Under the pieces are notes generated by a model that saw only the letters and a list, made by a program, of their open reading frames with translations, was not told the DNA's origin and did not search any database. DNA of 64,000 nt from Hyphomonadaceae bacterium (lineage in GTDB: Bacteria; Pseudomonadota; Alphaproteobacteria; Caulobacterales; Aquidulcibacteraceae), in assembly GCA_016791385.1 (NCBI GenBank), contig JAEUMR010000009.1, positions 1 through 64,000 of the forward strand. The letters run 5' to 3'. Below, one piece after another: positions 17,100 through 26,677 of this stretch. Made by a program: the position numbers and the translations under genes. How positions within the stretch are numbered: the first letter of the stretch is position 1; the number at the start of each line of letters is the position of its first letter.

Positions 17100-17656
17100 G
17101 GCCAACAGCCTTTCTTATCGCCGCCGGCGCCTTCCTGCTGGCCGCGTTTGCGGCCCAGCCCGCCTACGCCCAATTGTCCGAGAACGGCGGCCCCGTTTCC
17201 TACTCGGCCGACAACCTCGAATATTTCGACGGTGAGCGCCGCCTGGTGCTGACCGGGGATGTGGATATCGTCCAGAACGACGCCCGCCTGCGGGCCGATC
17301 GCATCACCCTGTTCTTCAGCCAATCCACAGCCGGCAATCAGCCGGCGGCGGGCCAGCAGCAGGGCCTCGGCTCGGGCGACATCGAACGCATGATCGCCGA
17401 AGGCGAGGTCTATTACGTGCGGCCGCAGCAATCGGCGCGCGGCAACCGCGCCGTCTACGAAATCGCGCAGGACAGCGTGACGTTCTCCGGCAATGTCGTG
17501 GTGGCGTCGGACGAGAACGTCATTCGCGGCGAGACGCTGGTGCTGCAGATCGGCAACCGGCGCACCACCATCCGGCCACAGCCTGGCCAGCGCGTGCGCG
17601 GCGTGTTCGTGCCGAGCAATCGCGAAGGGCAAAATTCGGGCCAAAGTGGCCAGTGA
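17096..17656 (+). CDS. lptA: LPS transport periplasmic protein LptA
   Basis: A 186-residue periplasmic bridge protein of the Lpt machine. A cleavable signal peptide ends at about AQPAYA (residue 21). The OstA/LptA jellyroll shows SYSADNLEYFDGERRLVLTG and later GEVYYVRPQQSARG and VTFSGNVVVASDENVIRGE. The start is TTG, overlapping the lptC stop, which implies translational coupling. Order lptC-lptA-lptB is standard for alphaproteobacteria. Confidence 0.88.
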   Translation: MRPTAFLIAAGAFLLAAFAAQPAYAQLSENGGPVSYSADNLEYFDGERRLVLTGDVDIVQNDARLRADRITLFFSQSTAGNQPAAGQQQGLGSGDIERMIAEGEVYYVRPQQSARGNRAVYEIAQDSVTFSGNVVVASDENVIRGETLVLQIGNRRTTIRPQPGQRVRGVFVPSNREGQNSGQSGQ

Positions 17657-17696
17657 TCAACGCCGGTTCACGAAATCTTAGCGGCGGCGGGTGTTT

Positions 17697-18464
17697 ATGA
17701 GTCCTGAGGGCGCTGCAAGCCGTTCGACCAAATCCGAGACCGCGCAAAGCGGGCTCGGCGTGGTCTCGATCGGGAAATCCTATCGCGGCCGCCGCGTGGT
17801 GAAGGACGTTTCGCTCTTCCTCAATCGCGGTGAAGTCGTCGGTCTGTTGGGCCCCAACGGAGCAGGCAAAACGACCTGCTTTTATATGATCACGGGGCTC
17901 GTACGCGTGGACCAGGGGCAGATCTTGTTGGACGGTCAAGACGTCACAACGCTGCCCATGTATCAGCGCGCCCGGCTCGGCGTCGGCTATCTGCCGCAAG
18001 AGCCGTCGATCTTCCGTGGCCTTACCGTCGAACAGAACGTGATGTCGATCGTCGAGCTGCATGAGCGGAACCCCGCCAAGCGGCGCGAGATCGTCGATGG
18101 ATTGTTGGCCGAACTGCACGTGGATCATCTCAAGGATTCGCCCGCCTCCGCCCTTTCGGGCGGCGAGCGCCGGCGGGTGGAGATCGCACGTGCGCTGGCG
18201 ACAAGGCCCTCGTTCATGCTGCTCGACGAGCCTTTCGCCGGCATCGATCCACTCGCCATCGACGACATCCGTAAGCTGATCCTGTTCTTGAAACAGCGCG
18301 GCCTGGGCGTCCTGATCACCGACCACAATGTGCGCGAAACGCTCACCATCGTGGACCGGGCTTCGATCATGTTCGACGGTGAAGTGTTGTTCGAGGGAAC
18401 GCCTCAAGAGGTGCTCTCGAACCCGTCCGTGCGCGAAAGGTATCTCGGCAAAGATTACCACTAG
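17697..18464 (+). CDS. lptB: LPS export ABC transporter ATPase LptB
   Basis: A roughly 255-residue ABC ATPase that powers lipopolysaccharide extraction. Walker A GPNGAGKTT is near residue 52, the Q-loop GYLPQEPSIFRGL near 97, the signature LSGGERRRVEIARAL near 150, Walker B FMLLDEPFAGIDP near 172 and the H-loop LITDHNVRETL near 205. The YLPQEPSIFRGLTVEQN wording is diagnostic of LptB. A GTG two codons upstream (17691) is an alternative start. It follows lptA by 40 bases and precedes rpoN by 14. Confidence 0.95.
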   Translation: MSPEGAASRSTKSETAQSGLGVVSIGKSYRGRRVVKDVSLFLNRGEVVGLLGPNGAGKTTCFYMITGLVRVDQGQILLDGQDVTTLPMYQRARLGVGYLPQEPSIFRGLTVEQNVMSIVELHERNPAKRREIVDGLLAELHVDHLKDSPASALSGGERRRVEIARALATRPSFMLLDEPFAGIDPLAIDDIRKLILFLKQRGLGVLITDHNVRETLTIVDRASIMFDGEVLFEGTPQEVLSNPSVRERYLGKDYH

Positions 18465-18478
18465 ACCGGGGCCCGCTC

Positions 18479-19957
18479 ATGGCGATGACACCCCGTCTGG
18501 AGCTGCGCCAGGGCCAAGCCCTGGTGATGACGCCGCAACTGCAGCAGGCGATCAAGCTGCTGCAGCTTTCCAATATCGAGCTGCAGGAATTCGTCGAGAC
18601 CGAACTCGAGCGCAATCCGCTGCTCGAGCGCGAAGAAGGCTCGGCTGAAGCCAAGAAGAGCGACGACAGCGGCGATGCGCAGGCGCTCGAATTCGAGAGC
18701 GGCATGGCGCCGGCTGAAGCCGCGCTCGATGTCGCCGTCACCGACTTGGCGCCCGATCTTTCACAGAACGAACTCGCCGAAGCGGGCGCGGCGCCGCTGA
18801 CGGATTGGTCCAAGGCCTCCTCCGGCAAGAGCTTCGATGACCTGCCGGGCATTGAAGAGACGTTGGCCAGCGACCTCACGCTTGCAGAACACCTCGACGC
18901 GCAATTGACCGAAGCCGGCCTCACACCGGTGGAGCGCATGATCGGCGGCGTGCTGATCGATGCGGTCGACGATTGGGGCTATATGCGCGCCGACACGCGC
19001 GAGCTCGCTGACCGCATCGGCGCCAGCGAAGCGGACGTGCTGCGCGTGCTCAAGGTCATGCAGGGCTTCGAGCCCACTGGCGTGATGGCGCGCGACATTC
19101 CTGAATGTCTCGCTCTGCAACTGAAGGAACGCGATCGCCTCGATCCGGCGATGGAAAAGCTGCTGGCCAATCTCGACCTCCTGGCCAAGAGCCAAGTCGA
19201 ACGGCTGATGGTGGTGTGCGGCGTAGACCGCGAAGATCTCGCCGAGATGATCGCCGAGGTGCGTGCGCTGACGCCCAAACCGGGCGCGGGCTTTGGCGGC
19301 GGCGCGGTGCAAAGCGTTGCGCCGGACGTGTACGTGAAGGCCGCGCCGGACGGCTCGTGGGTAGTTGAACTGAACACCGACACGATGCCGCGCGTGCTGA
19401 TGAACCAGCGCTATTACGCCACCGTGTCGAAGACGGCCAAGCGCGAGGAAGACAAGCAATTCCTGACTGAATGCGCGCAGAACGCCTCCTGGCTGGTGAA
19501 GAGCCTCGATCAGCGCGCGCGCACGATCCTGAAGGTCGCGCGCGAGATCGTGCGCCAGCAGGACGGCTTCTTCGCCCACGGTGTCTCACACCTGCGCCCG
19601 CTCAATCTGAAGACCGTGGCCGCCGCGATCGAGATGCATGAATCGACGGTCAGCCGCGTCACCTCGAACAAGTATCTCTCGTGCGCGCGCGGCGTGTTCG
19701 AGCTGAAATACTTCTTCACCGCCTCGATCAACGCCGCCGATGGCGGCGAGGCGCACTCGGCCGAAGCCGTGCGCCATCAGATCAAAGGCCTGATCGACGG
19801 CGAAACTCCTGCCGACATCCTCTCCGACGACCGCATCGTCGAAATCCTGCGCGAAAAAGGCATCGACATCGCCCGCCGCACTGTCGCGAAATACCGCGAA
19901 AGCCTGCGCATCCCCTCCAGCGTCGAGCGCAAGCGGAAGCTGGCAAACGGGATTTAA
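18479..19957 (+). CDS. rpoN: RNA polymerase sigma-54 factor
   Basis: A 492-residue sigma-54. Region I opens with LELRQGQALVMTPQLQQAIKLL, the glutamine- and leucine-rich activator-contact segment, and continues with NIELQEFVETELERNPLLE. An acidic linker (about 55-110) leads into the core-binding domain. The C-terminal DNA-binding half ends with the RpoN box ARRTVAKYRE at residues 465-474. It directs transcription from -24/-12 promoters with enhancer-binding proteins. The lptB-rpoN linkage is conserved in proteobacteria. hpf and ptsN, normally next, are displaced by three genes. Confidence 0.96.
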   Translation: MAMTPRLELRQGQALVMTPQLQQAIKLLQLSNIELQEFVETELERNPLLEREEGSAEAKKSDDSGDAQALEFESGMAPAEAALDVAVTDLAPDLSQNELAEAGAAPLTDWSKASSGKSFDDLPGIEETLASDLTLAEHLDAQLTEAGLTPVERMIGGVLIDAVDDWGYMRADTRELADRIGASEADVLRVLKVMQGFEPTGVMARDIPECLALQLKERDRLDPAMEKLLANLDLLAKSQVERLMVVCGVDREDLAEMIAEVRALTPKPGAGFGGGAVQSVAPDVYVKAAPDGSWVVELNTDTMPRVLMNQRYYATVSKTAKREEDKQFLTECAQNASWLVKSLDQRARTILKVAREIVRQQDGFFAHGVSHLRPLNLKTVAAAIEMHESTVSRVTSNKYLSCARGVFELKYFFTASINAADGGEAHSAEAVRHQIKGLIDGETPADILSDDRIVEILREKGIDIARRTVAKYRESLRIPSSVERKRKLANGI

Positions 19958-20029
19958 TCCAGCTCCGCCGCCGCCCTTAGCCCGCTGTTAACGCCACGGG
20001 CCGATAGCAAGAAGCGCGGGAGCCAAGCC

Positions 20030-20227
20030 ATGTCGGAAAAGAGCGAAACCGTCGAATGCAATTGCGGCGCGTTTTACGTGCGCCGGATGGTCAGCATCGC
20101 GATGAAGGACATCGGCCTGTTCGAATGTTCAGTGTGTGGCCACCGGCTTGAGACTTGGTGCGGCAACGAAGTGCCGGTCTACAAGCTGATCGCCGAGCCA
20201 CGCCTGCCGGCGTCTAAGCGCGCCTGA
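20030..20227 (+). CDS. Small zinc-ribbon-like protein of unknown function
   Basis: A 65-residue protein with four cysteines in two pairs: C-N-C near residues 10-12 and C-S-V-C near residues 33-36, plus a further cysteine in TWCGNE. The spacing suits a zinc ribbon. No signal peptide or membrane helix. It stands alone between rpoN and the POT transporter gene, with a GGGAG about eight bases before the ATG. Small proteins of this kind may bind nucleic acid or a partner, but nothing here identifies which. Confidence 0.6.
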   Translation: MSEKSETVECNCGAFYVRRMVSIAMKDIGLFECSVCGHRLETWCGNEVPVYKLIAEPRLPASKRA

Positions 20228-20333
20228 ATTGCTGCAAATGCGAAGGCTGCTGACGCCCGCCGTCTGCAGAATCGTCCTCGCCCCACCCTGCTGATGTGCT
20301 AGTGCGGCCCCAATCTGGGGGATACGCACGCAC

Positions 20334-21758
20334 ATGACTGACGCCGCCTTCACGCCGCCTGCCGGCAAGGACATTCTCGGCCACCCGCGCGGGCTCGCCT
20401 ATCTCGTCTTCGCCGAAGCCTGGGAGCGCTTTTCCTATTACGGCATGCAGGCGCTGCTGGTGCTGTATCTGACGCAATACCTGCTGCTGCCAGAGCACAT
20501 CTCGGCTGTCGCAGGCTACGTGCCATTCCACGGCTTCCTGCAATCGATCTACGGCGATCTCGCCACGCCGGTGGCGACGGCCGCGGCAATCACCGGCCTC
20601 TATTCGGCGGGCGTCTATTTCACGCCAATGCTCGGCGGCTGGATCGCCGACCAATTTCTCGGCCGCACCATGACAGTGACGATCGGCGCGCTGTTCATGG
20701 TCGCCGGCCACTTCCTGATGGCGTTCGATGTCTCCTTTATCATCGCCATCGCCTGCCTCTTCATCGGCGTCGGCCTGTTCAAGGGCAACATCGCCAGCCA
20801 AGTCGGCGAACTCTACGGACCGGACGATCTGCGCCGCAGCTCGGCCTATCAGACCTTCCTGCTCGGCGTGCAGATCGCCGTGATCATCGCGCCGCTTGTC
20901 ACCGGCTATCTCGGCGAAGGCATTGCTTGGCATTACGGCTTCGGCGCAGCCGGCGTCGGCATGGCGATCGCACTCGTTGTGTATCTCTCCGGCCGCAAAT
21001 ATCTGCCGCCCGAGCGTCCGCGCGGCGCGGCGGCGAAGGCTGCGCCGAAACAGAAGCTCACCGGGCGTGACTGGGCGACGATGGCCGTTCTTGTCGCGCT
21101 GTTGCCGGTTTTGGCCGCCAGCGCGATCGGCAACCAGGAAATCTTCAACGCCTACCTGCTCTGGGGCGAACAGCACTACGATCTGCAATTCTTCGGTCAA
21201 ACCATGCCCGTGTCTTGGCTGGTCTCGCTCGACGCCATCATCTCAACGGCGACGGTCGGCGGAGCGCTCGCATTCTGGAGCATCTGGGCGAAGTACCGCA
21301 AAGAACCCGACGAAATTATCAAGCTGGCCATTGGCGCGCTGATCGCCTCGTGTGCGCCGCTGATCCTGGCCGCCGCCAGCGCCAATGAAGCGGCGACCGG
21401 ACAAAAGGCGTCGCTGATCTGGGGGCTCGGCTTCCACATCGTCAACGACGTCGGCTTCGCCATGATCTTTCCGGTTGGCCTTGCGTTGTTCTCGCGCGCA
21501 GCGCCGCGGCAAGTCGGCGGCCTCTTCATCGGCATCTACTATCTGCACCTGTTCATCTGTAATCTCGCCACCGGCAAGATCGCCGGTTTGGTCGAGACCA
21601 TGGACGGCGTCAGCTTTTGGGGCATGCACGCGGCGATCGTCGCCGGCGGCGCTGTGGCGCTGCTGCTGTTCGCCTTCTTCTTCCGCAAGCTGTTAGCGCC
21701 AACCGCGGAAGACACCGCGCAACAAAAGACGGCAAACGCAGAGCCAGCGCCCGCCTGA
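20334..21758 (+). CDS. POT/PTR2 family peptide transporter (MFS)
   Basis: A 474-residue proton-coupled oligopeptide transporter. The signature EAWERFSYYGMQALLVLYL occupies residues 27-45 and contains the ExxERFxYY proton-coupling motif. LFIGVGLFKGNIASQVGELY is the second POT signature, which supplies the conserved lysine and asparagine. About 14 hydrophobic helices are apparent. It imports di- and tripeptides. The gene stands alone, 106 bases after the zinc-ribbon gene, and converges on the EamA transporter gene. Confidence 0.9.
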   Translation: MTDAAFTPPAGKDILGHPRGLAYLVFAEAWERFSYYGMQALLVLYLTQYLLLPEHISAVAGYVPFHGFLQSIYGDLATPVATAAAITGLYSAGVYFTPMLGGWIADQFLGRTMTVTIGALFMVAGHFLMAFDVSFIIAIACLFIGVGLFKGNIASQVGELYGPDDLRRSSAYQTFLLGVQIAVIIAPLVTGYLGEGIAWHYGFGAAGVGMAIALVVYLSGRKYLPPERPRGAAAKAAPKQKLTGRDWATMAVLVALLPVLAASAIGNQEIFNAYLLWGEQHYDLQFFGQTMPVSWLVSLDAIISTATVGGALAFWSIWAKYRKEPDEIIKLAIGALIASCAPLILAAASANEAATGQKASLIWGLGFHIVNDVGFAMIFPVGLALFSRAAPRQVGGLFIGIYYLHLFICNLATGKIAGLVETMDGVSFWGMHAAIVAGGAVALLLFAFFFRKLLAPTAEDTAQQKTANAEPAPA

Positions 21759-21781
21759 CACGGTTCGTCGCAAAGACTTTG

Positions 21782-21796
21782 CCGTGCCGAGCACGG
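21782..21796. terminator. Short hairpin between convergent transporter genes
   Basis: CCGTGC-CGA-GCACGG forms a six-base-pair stem in the 102-base gap between the POT and EamA genes. It is followed on the plus strand by a weak T-rich AGCGTTTCT. It could end transcription of the POT gene, but the stem is short and the U-tract poor. Confidence 0.3.
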
Positions 21797-21860
21797 AGCG
21801 TTTCTGTGGCGCGATGAAGCACACCCTCTCCTTCGCCAAGGCGGCGCTGCGTTCGCTGCC

Positions 21861-22784
21861 CTAACTCCTGCGCGAGCGCATCAGCAGCACCTGCCCCAGC
21901 AGAACCAGCACGACGCCAGAGAGCGCCAGAACGCCCCAGGTTTTGTTCTCGAACAGCGCCGAGACCAGCATCGCCACGGGCGGCGTCAGCGCTGAGATGT
22001 AGGACGCAAGAGCATAGCCGCGCCGGCGCGCGAGCCCATAATAGAGCGCGAACGCAACCACCGACCCTACCAGCGACAGGTGCAGCAAGGACAGCACGTA
22101 CGGCCAGGTAAATTCGAACGTCCACGCTCGTCCTGTCAGCGTAGCGAATAGCGCCATCAGCACGGCCCCATAGGCCATCGCCCACGCGGTTGAACCGATG
22201 ACGCCAGCGCCCGCCATTTCGCCGCGGCGCGCAAAAATGTTGGCGATGGCCGCGGTCACCACCGCGACGAGCGTGAGGCCAATGCCAGTTACGGCCTGCG
22301 CGCCCATGTGCGCCGTCGTGATTTCCTCCCACGACAGCAGCGCCACCCCGGCGATGCCGAGCAAAGCCGCCGACCATGCCAAGATCGAAGCGCGCTGATT
22401 GAAAGCGATACGGAAGGCGATGAGGTTGATGAAGGCGAGCGCAGCGAACATCACCGCCACGACCGCGGATGTCACGCGCTCCTCCGCCCAATACACGAAC
22501 GCGTAGTTGAGGGCGAAGTTGAAGAGGCCAACGCCGAAGGCCGCGAAATGTTGCGGCCGCGTGAGACTGATCCGTTCGCGGCGCAGCCCGCCAATCGCGA
22601 ACAACACCGATGCGGCTAATGCAAAGCGGTAAGTGATCGACACGATCGGATCGACCACGCCCAATTGCAGCGTGATCGCAAACCAGGTCGTGCCCCACGC
22701 CAGTGTACAGATGGCGATGGACGCAAAGTCGAGCCATTCGCCCCCTCGTGCATGCGGCGGGGCGGCGGCGGTTTCGGCATTCAT
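21861..22784 (-). CDS. EamA family (DMT superfamily) transporter
   Basis: A 307-residue protein of ten predicted helices made of two EamA repeats. The first repeat includes CTLAWGTTWFAITLQLGVVDP, typical of the RhaT/YdcZ-like metabolite exporters, and the second begins near GSTAWAMAYGAVLMAL. The proline and glycine pattern is that of permeases exporting amino acids or nucleosides. Substrate cannot be determined. It lies opposite to its neighbours in the rpoN-hpf gap and looks like an insertion in the conserved order. Confidence 0.8.
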   Translation of the reverse strand: MNAETAAAPPHARGGEWLDFASIAICTLAWGTTWFAITLQLGVVDPIVSITYRFALAASVLFAIGGLRRERISLTRPQHFAAFGVGLFNFALNYAFVYWAEERVTSAVVAVMFAALAFINLIAFRIAFNQRASILAWSAALLGIAGVALLSWEEITTAHMGAQAVTGIGLTLVAVVTAAIANIFARRGEMAGAGVIGSTAWAMAYGAVLMALFATLTGRAWTFEFTWPYVLSLLHLSLVGSVVAFALYYGLARRRGYALASYISALTPPVAMLVSALFENKTWGVLALSGVVLVLLGQVLLMRSRRS

Positions 22785-22924
22785 GGCGCCTCCATAGCGC
22801 GGACTGCGAAGCAGCGCTTTCGCAACTGCGTGATCGCGCCGCCTTTGGCCGCCATTTACCTTTCGCCGCGTTGACCCTTCCCGGCGCGAGGCCTACCTAG
22901 AGAGGGAAGGCTTCGGGGCGCCTA

Positions 22925-22962
22925 GGCGGGCCCGGCCCCCCGAGCGCTCGGCCGGATAGGCA
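22925..22962 (+). other. GC-rich leader with nested inverted repeats upstream of hpf
   Basis: The 195 bases between the EamA and hpf starts hold no gene. About 20-60 bases before the hpf ATG lies a very GC-rich segment. GCCTA pairs with TAGGC on the outside, CGGCC with GGCCG inside, and the core CCGAGCGCTCGG (22940-22951) is a perfect palindrome. It could form an mRNA leader structure or be an operator. No terminator U-tract follows. Confidence 0.3.
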
Positions 22963-22979
22963 ACTCGAGGAGATCCTTC

Positions 22980-23576
22980 ATGCGCATTCAGGTCGCCGGA
23001 AGACAAATAGGCGTCGGCGAAGCGCTGCGAACCCGAATTGAAACCGAACTCGCCGCGGGTGTGGGGAAGTATTTCGGCCGCGCGACAGACGCTGTGGTGA
23101 CCGTCGCCAAGAATGGCGGCCCTGGCGTTGAAGTCGATTGCACGGTGCATTTGCCGTCGGGAATCACGCTGCAATCCGAAGGCGTCGGCGGCGATGCCCA
23201 CAGCGCGTTTGATGACGCTTTGATCAAACTTGAGAAGCGTGTGCGCAGATACAAGCGCCGGCTGCGAAATCACCATGCGGAAGGCAAGTCGCCCCTTCCC
23301 GCGGAGGCGGCTTCGGCCTATGTGCTCGCGCCGTTGCAGGAGGAAGACGAGGCGGGAGAGCCGGAAGTCGAAGCAGCACCGCTGGTTATCGCCGAAAGCA
23401 CCGTTCCGGTGCGGACGATGACGGTTTCCATGGCGGTGATGCAGCTCGACCTGTCGGAAAACCCCGCGCTCTTGTTCCGGAATGCAGCCCATGGCGGACT
23501 TAACCTCGTCTACCGGAGGCCGGATGGAAACGTCGGTTGGGTCGACCCCGAGCGAGGCGCGGCAAAGGCCGGTTAA
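22980..23576 (+). CDS. hpf: Ribosome hibernation-promoting factor, long form
   Basis: A 198-residue protein. The N-terminal S30AE domain (residues 1-105) has the beta-alpha-beta fold start MRIQVAGRQIGVGEALRTR and the basic end KRVRRYKRRLRNHH. After a linker, the C-terminal dimerisation domain contains VMQLDLSENPALLFRNAAHGG (140-160), the mark of long HPF that makes 100S ribosome dimers. It protects idle ribosomes in stationary phase. A GAGGAG site lies nine bases upstream of the ATG. ptsN follows 40 bases later, the usual partner. Confidence 0.92.
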   Translation: MRIQVAGRQIGVGEALRTRIETELAAGVGKYFGRATDAVVTVAKNGGPGVEVDCTVHLPSGITLQSEGVGGDAHSAFDDALIKLEKRVRRYKRRLRNHHAEGKSPLPAEAASAYVLAPLQEEDEAGEPEVEAAPLVIAESTVPVRTMTVSMAVMQLDLSENPALLFRNAAHGGLNLVYRRPDGNVGWVDPERGAAKAG

Positions 23577-23616
23577 AACCGCTGGCGCCGCTTCTGCAAG
23601 GCGCGACGGAGTTGTG

Positions 23617-24084
23617 ATGAGTGACCTTGGCGATCTGCTCGCGCCGCAGGCGATTTTCCCGCGGCTGCTCGCCTCCTCGCGCCGGCAGGCGCTGCAGGTG
23701 ATGACGGAGGCGTTGGCGCCTGCCGCCGGCGCCGACGCACGCGCCGTGTTCGACGCCGTGCTGATGCGCGAGCGGCTGGCTGGCACCGGCGTCGGCGAAG
23801 GCGTGGCTGTGCCGCACGCTCTGCTGCCGGGGCTGAAGCGGCCAGTCGGCGCTTTCGCGCGGCTCGATCCGCCGCAGGATTTCGACGCGCTCGACGGCCG
23901 GCCCGCGGATCTTGTCTTTCTGCTGCTTTCGCCGGCCGATAAAGGCGCGGACCATTTGAAGGCGTTCGCGCGCATCTCGCGCTTCATGCGCCGCGCCGAC
24001 ATGCGCGATAAGCTGCGCGCCGCGCGCGGCGCTGAAGAATTACAGGCGCTGTTCTCCGCCTCGCCTCGCGTTGACGCCGCATGA
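23617..24084 (+). CDS. ptsN: PTS IIA-like nitrogen regulatory protein PtsN
   Basis: A 155-residue EIIA-Ntr protein. The phosphorylated histidine is in VGEGVAVPHALLPGL, near residue 68. The domain runs from LLAPQAIFPRLLASSRRQALQ to RFMRRADMRDKLRAA. It takes phosphate from NPr in the nitrogen PTS relay and modulates potassium transport, (p)ppGpp synthesis and sigma-54-linked processes. The ATG at 23617 fits the family's N-terminus; an upstream extension to 23482 overlaps hpf and looks non-native. The stop overlaps the next start by four bases. Confidence 0.9.
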   Translation: MSDLGDLLAPQAIFPRLLASSRRQALQVMTEALAPAAGADARAVFDAVLMRERLAGTGVGEGVAVPHALLPGLKRPVGAFARLDPPQDFDALDGRPADLVFLLLSPADKGADHLKAFARISRFMRRADMRDKLRAARGAEELQALFSASPRVDAA

Positions 24085-24746
24085 TGACCGCGGCCGACAG
24101 GCTGTTTTCTTATTTCCCGTTGATGATGACGGTTGCCGCGTTCACCGCCCTCGGCGTGTTCGCGCAATGGCCGTCCGTGTTCAGCGGACTGTTGGTGTTC
24201 TTCATCATCTATTTGCTGCCGCCGATGGTGCAGCGGATCATGTTCCGCTGGGCGCCGCTGCAACTCGGCGTGTCGCAGATCGACGGGCGCAAGTTCAACG
24301 CCTGGCTCGCCGCGCACCATATCCAGGCCTTCTATGACGCGCTGCCCTATCTGGAATCGCTGCTGCGGGTGATCCCGGGCTTCTACTCGATGTGGCTGCG
24401 CATCTGGGGCTCGCGCATCGGTTATGGCGTGGTTTGGCCCGTACGCATGGACGTGCTCGACCGCAGCCTGATGGATATCGGCAATCGCGTCACCTTCGAT
24501 CGCGAAGTCGAGCTTGCCGCACACGTGCGGCAGAAAACCGACGGCGGCGCCTCGCGCGTTTTGGTGCGGCCTGTGCATGTCGGCTCGTACGCCTTCATCG
24601 GCGCGCGCACACGCATCGGCCCCGGCGCCAGCGTGCCGCACAATGCCGCCGTGCCCGCGCTTTCTGTCGTCGACGTCAACGAGATGTACGGCGAGACCAA
24701 ACGCCTGCATCCCCAACGCGAAGAAGCGCAATTCGCGCTGGGCTGA
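24081..24746 (+). CDS. Membrane protein with hexapeptide-repeat-like C-terminus
   Basis: A 221-residue protein with two hydrophobic helices at about residues 9-30 and 34-52, followed by a soluble part. Its end (about 145-205) has short left-handed beta-helix-like repeats, ITDIGN-style wording in LMDIGNRVTFDREVELAAHV and VHVGSYAFIGARTRIGPGASV. Such repeats occur in acyl- and acetyltransferases, but the repeat number is low and no catalytic histidine is obvious. It overlaps ptsN by four bases (ATGA), so it belongs to the hpf-ptsN transcript. It may act on a surface glycan or serve as a membrane scaffold. I cannot assign a reaction. Confidence 0.55.
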   Translation: MMTAADRLFSYFPLMMTVAAFTALGVFAQWPSVFSGLLVFFIIYLLPPMVQRIMFRWAPLQLGVSQIDGRKFNAWLAAHHIQAFYDALPYLESLLRVIPGFYSMWLRIWGSRIGYGVVWPVRMDVLDRSLMDIGNRVTFDREVELAAHVRQKTDGGASRVLVRPVHVGSYAFIGARTRIGPGASVPHNAAVPALSVVDVNEMYGETKRLHPQREEAQFALG

Positions 24747-24754
24747 ACCTGCCG

Positions 24755-24792
24755 GAAGCCCTCCCCCTCCTTTGGGAGGGAGAGGGTTTCCA
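24755..24792. terminator. Strong bidirectional hairpin between convergent genes
   Basis: GGAAGCCCTCCCCCTCC (24755-24771) pairs with the complementary arm 24775-24792 over about 17 positions with one mismatch and one G-T pair, leaving a TTT loop. It lies between the end of the ptsN operon and the end of mccA, where a shared terminator is expected. It has no clear U-tract on either strand and might instead be a short repeated palindrome. Confidence 0.5.
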
Positions 24793-24796
24793 ATCG

Positions 24797-26671
<1,875 letters not shown>

Positions 26672-26677
26672 CGATCA

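Noticed and set aside
22893..24731. 612-residue minus-strand frame opposite hpf and ptsN
   Set aside because: It is the low-complexity antisense image of three well-supported plus-strand genes, with no recognisable domain.
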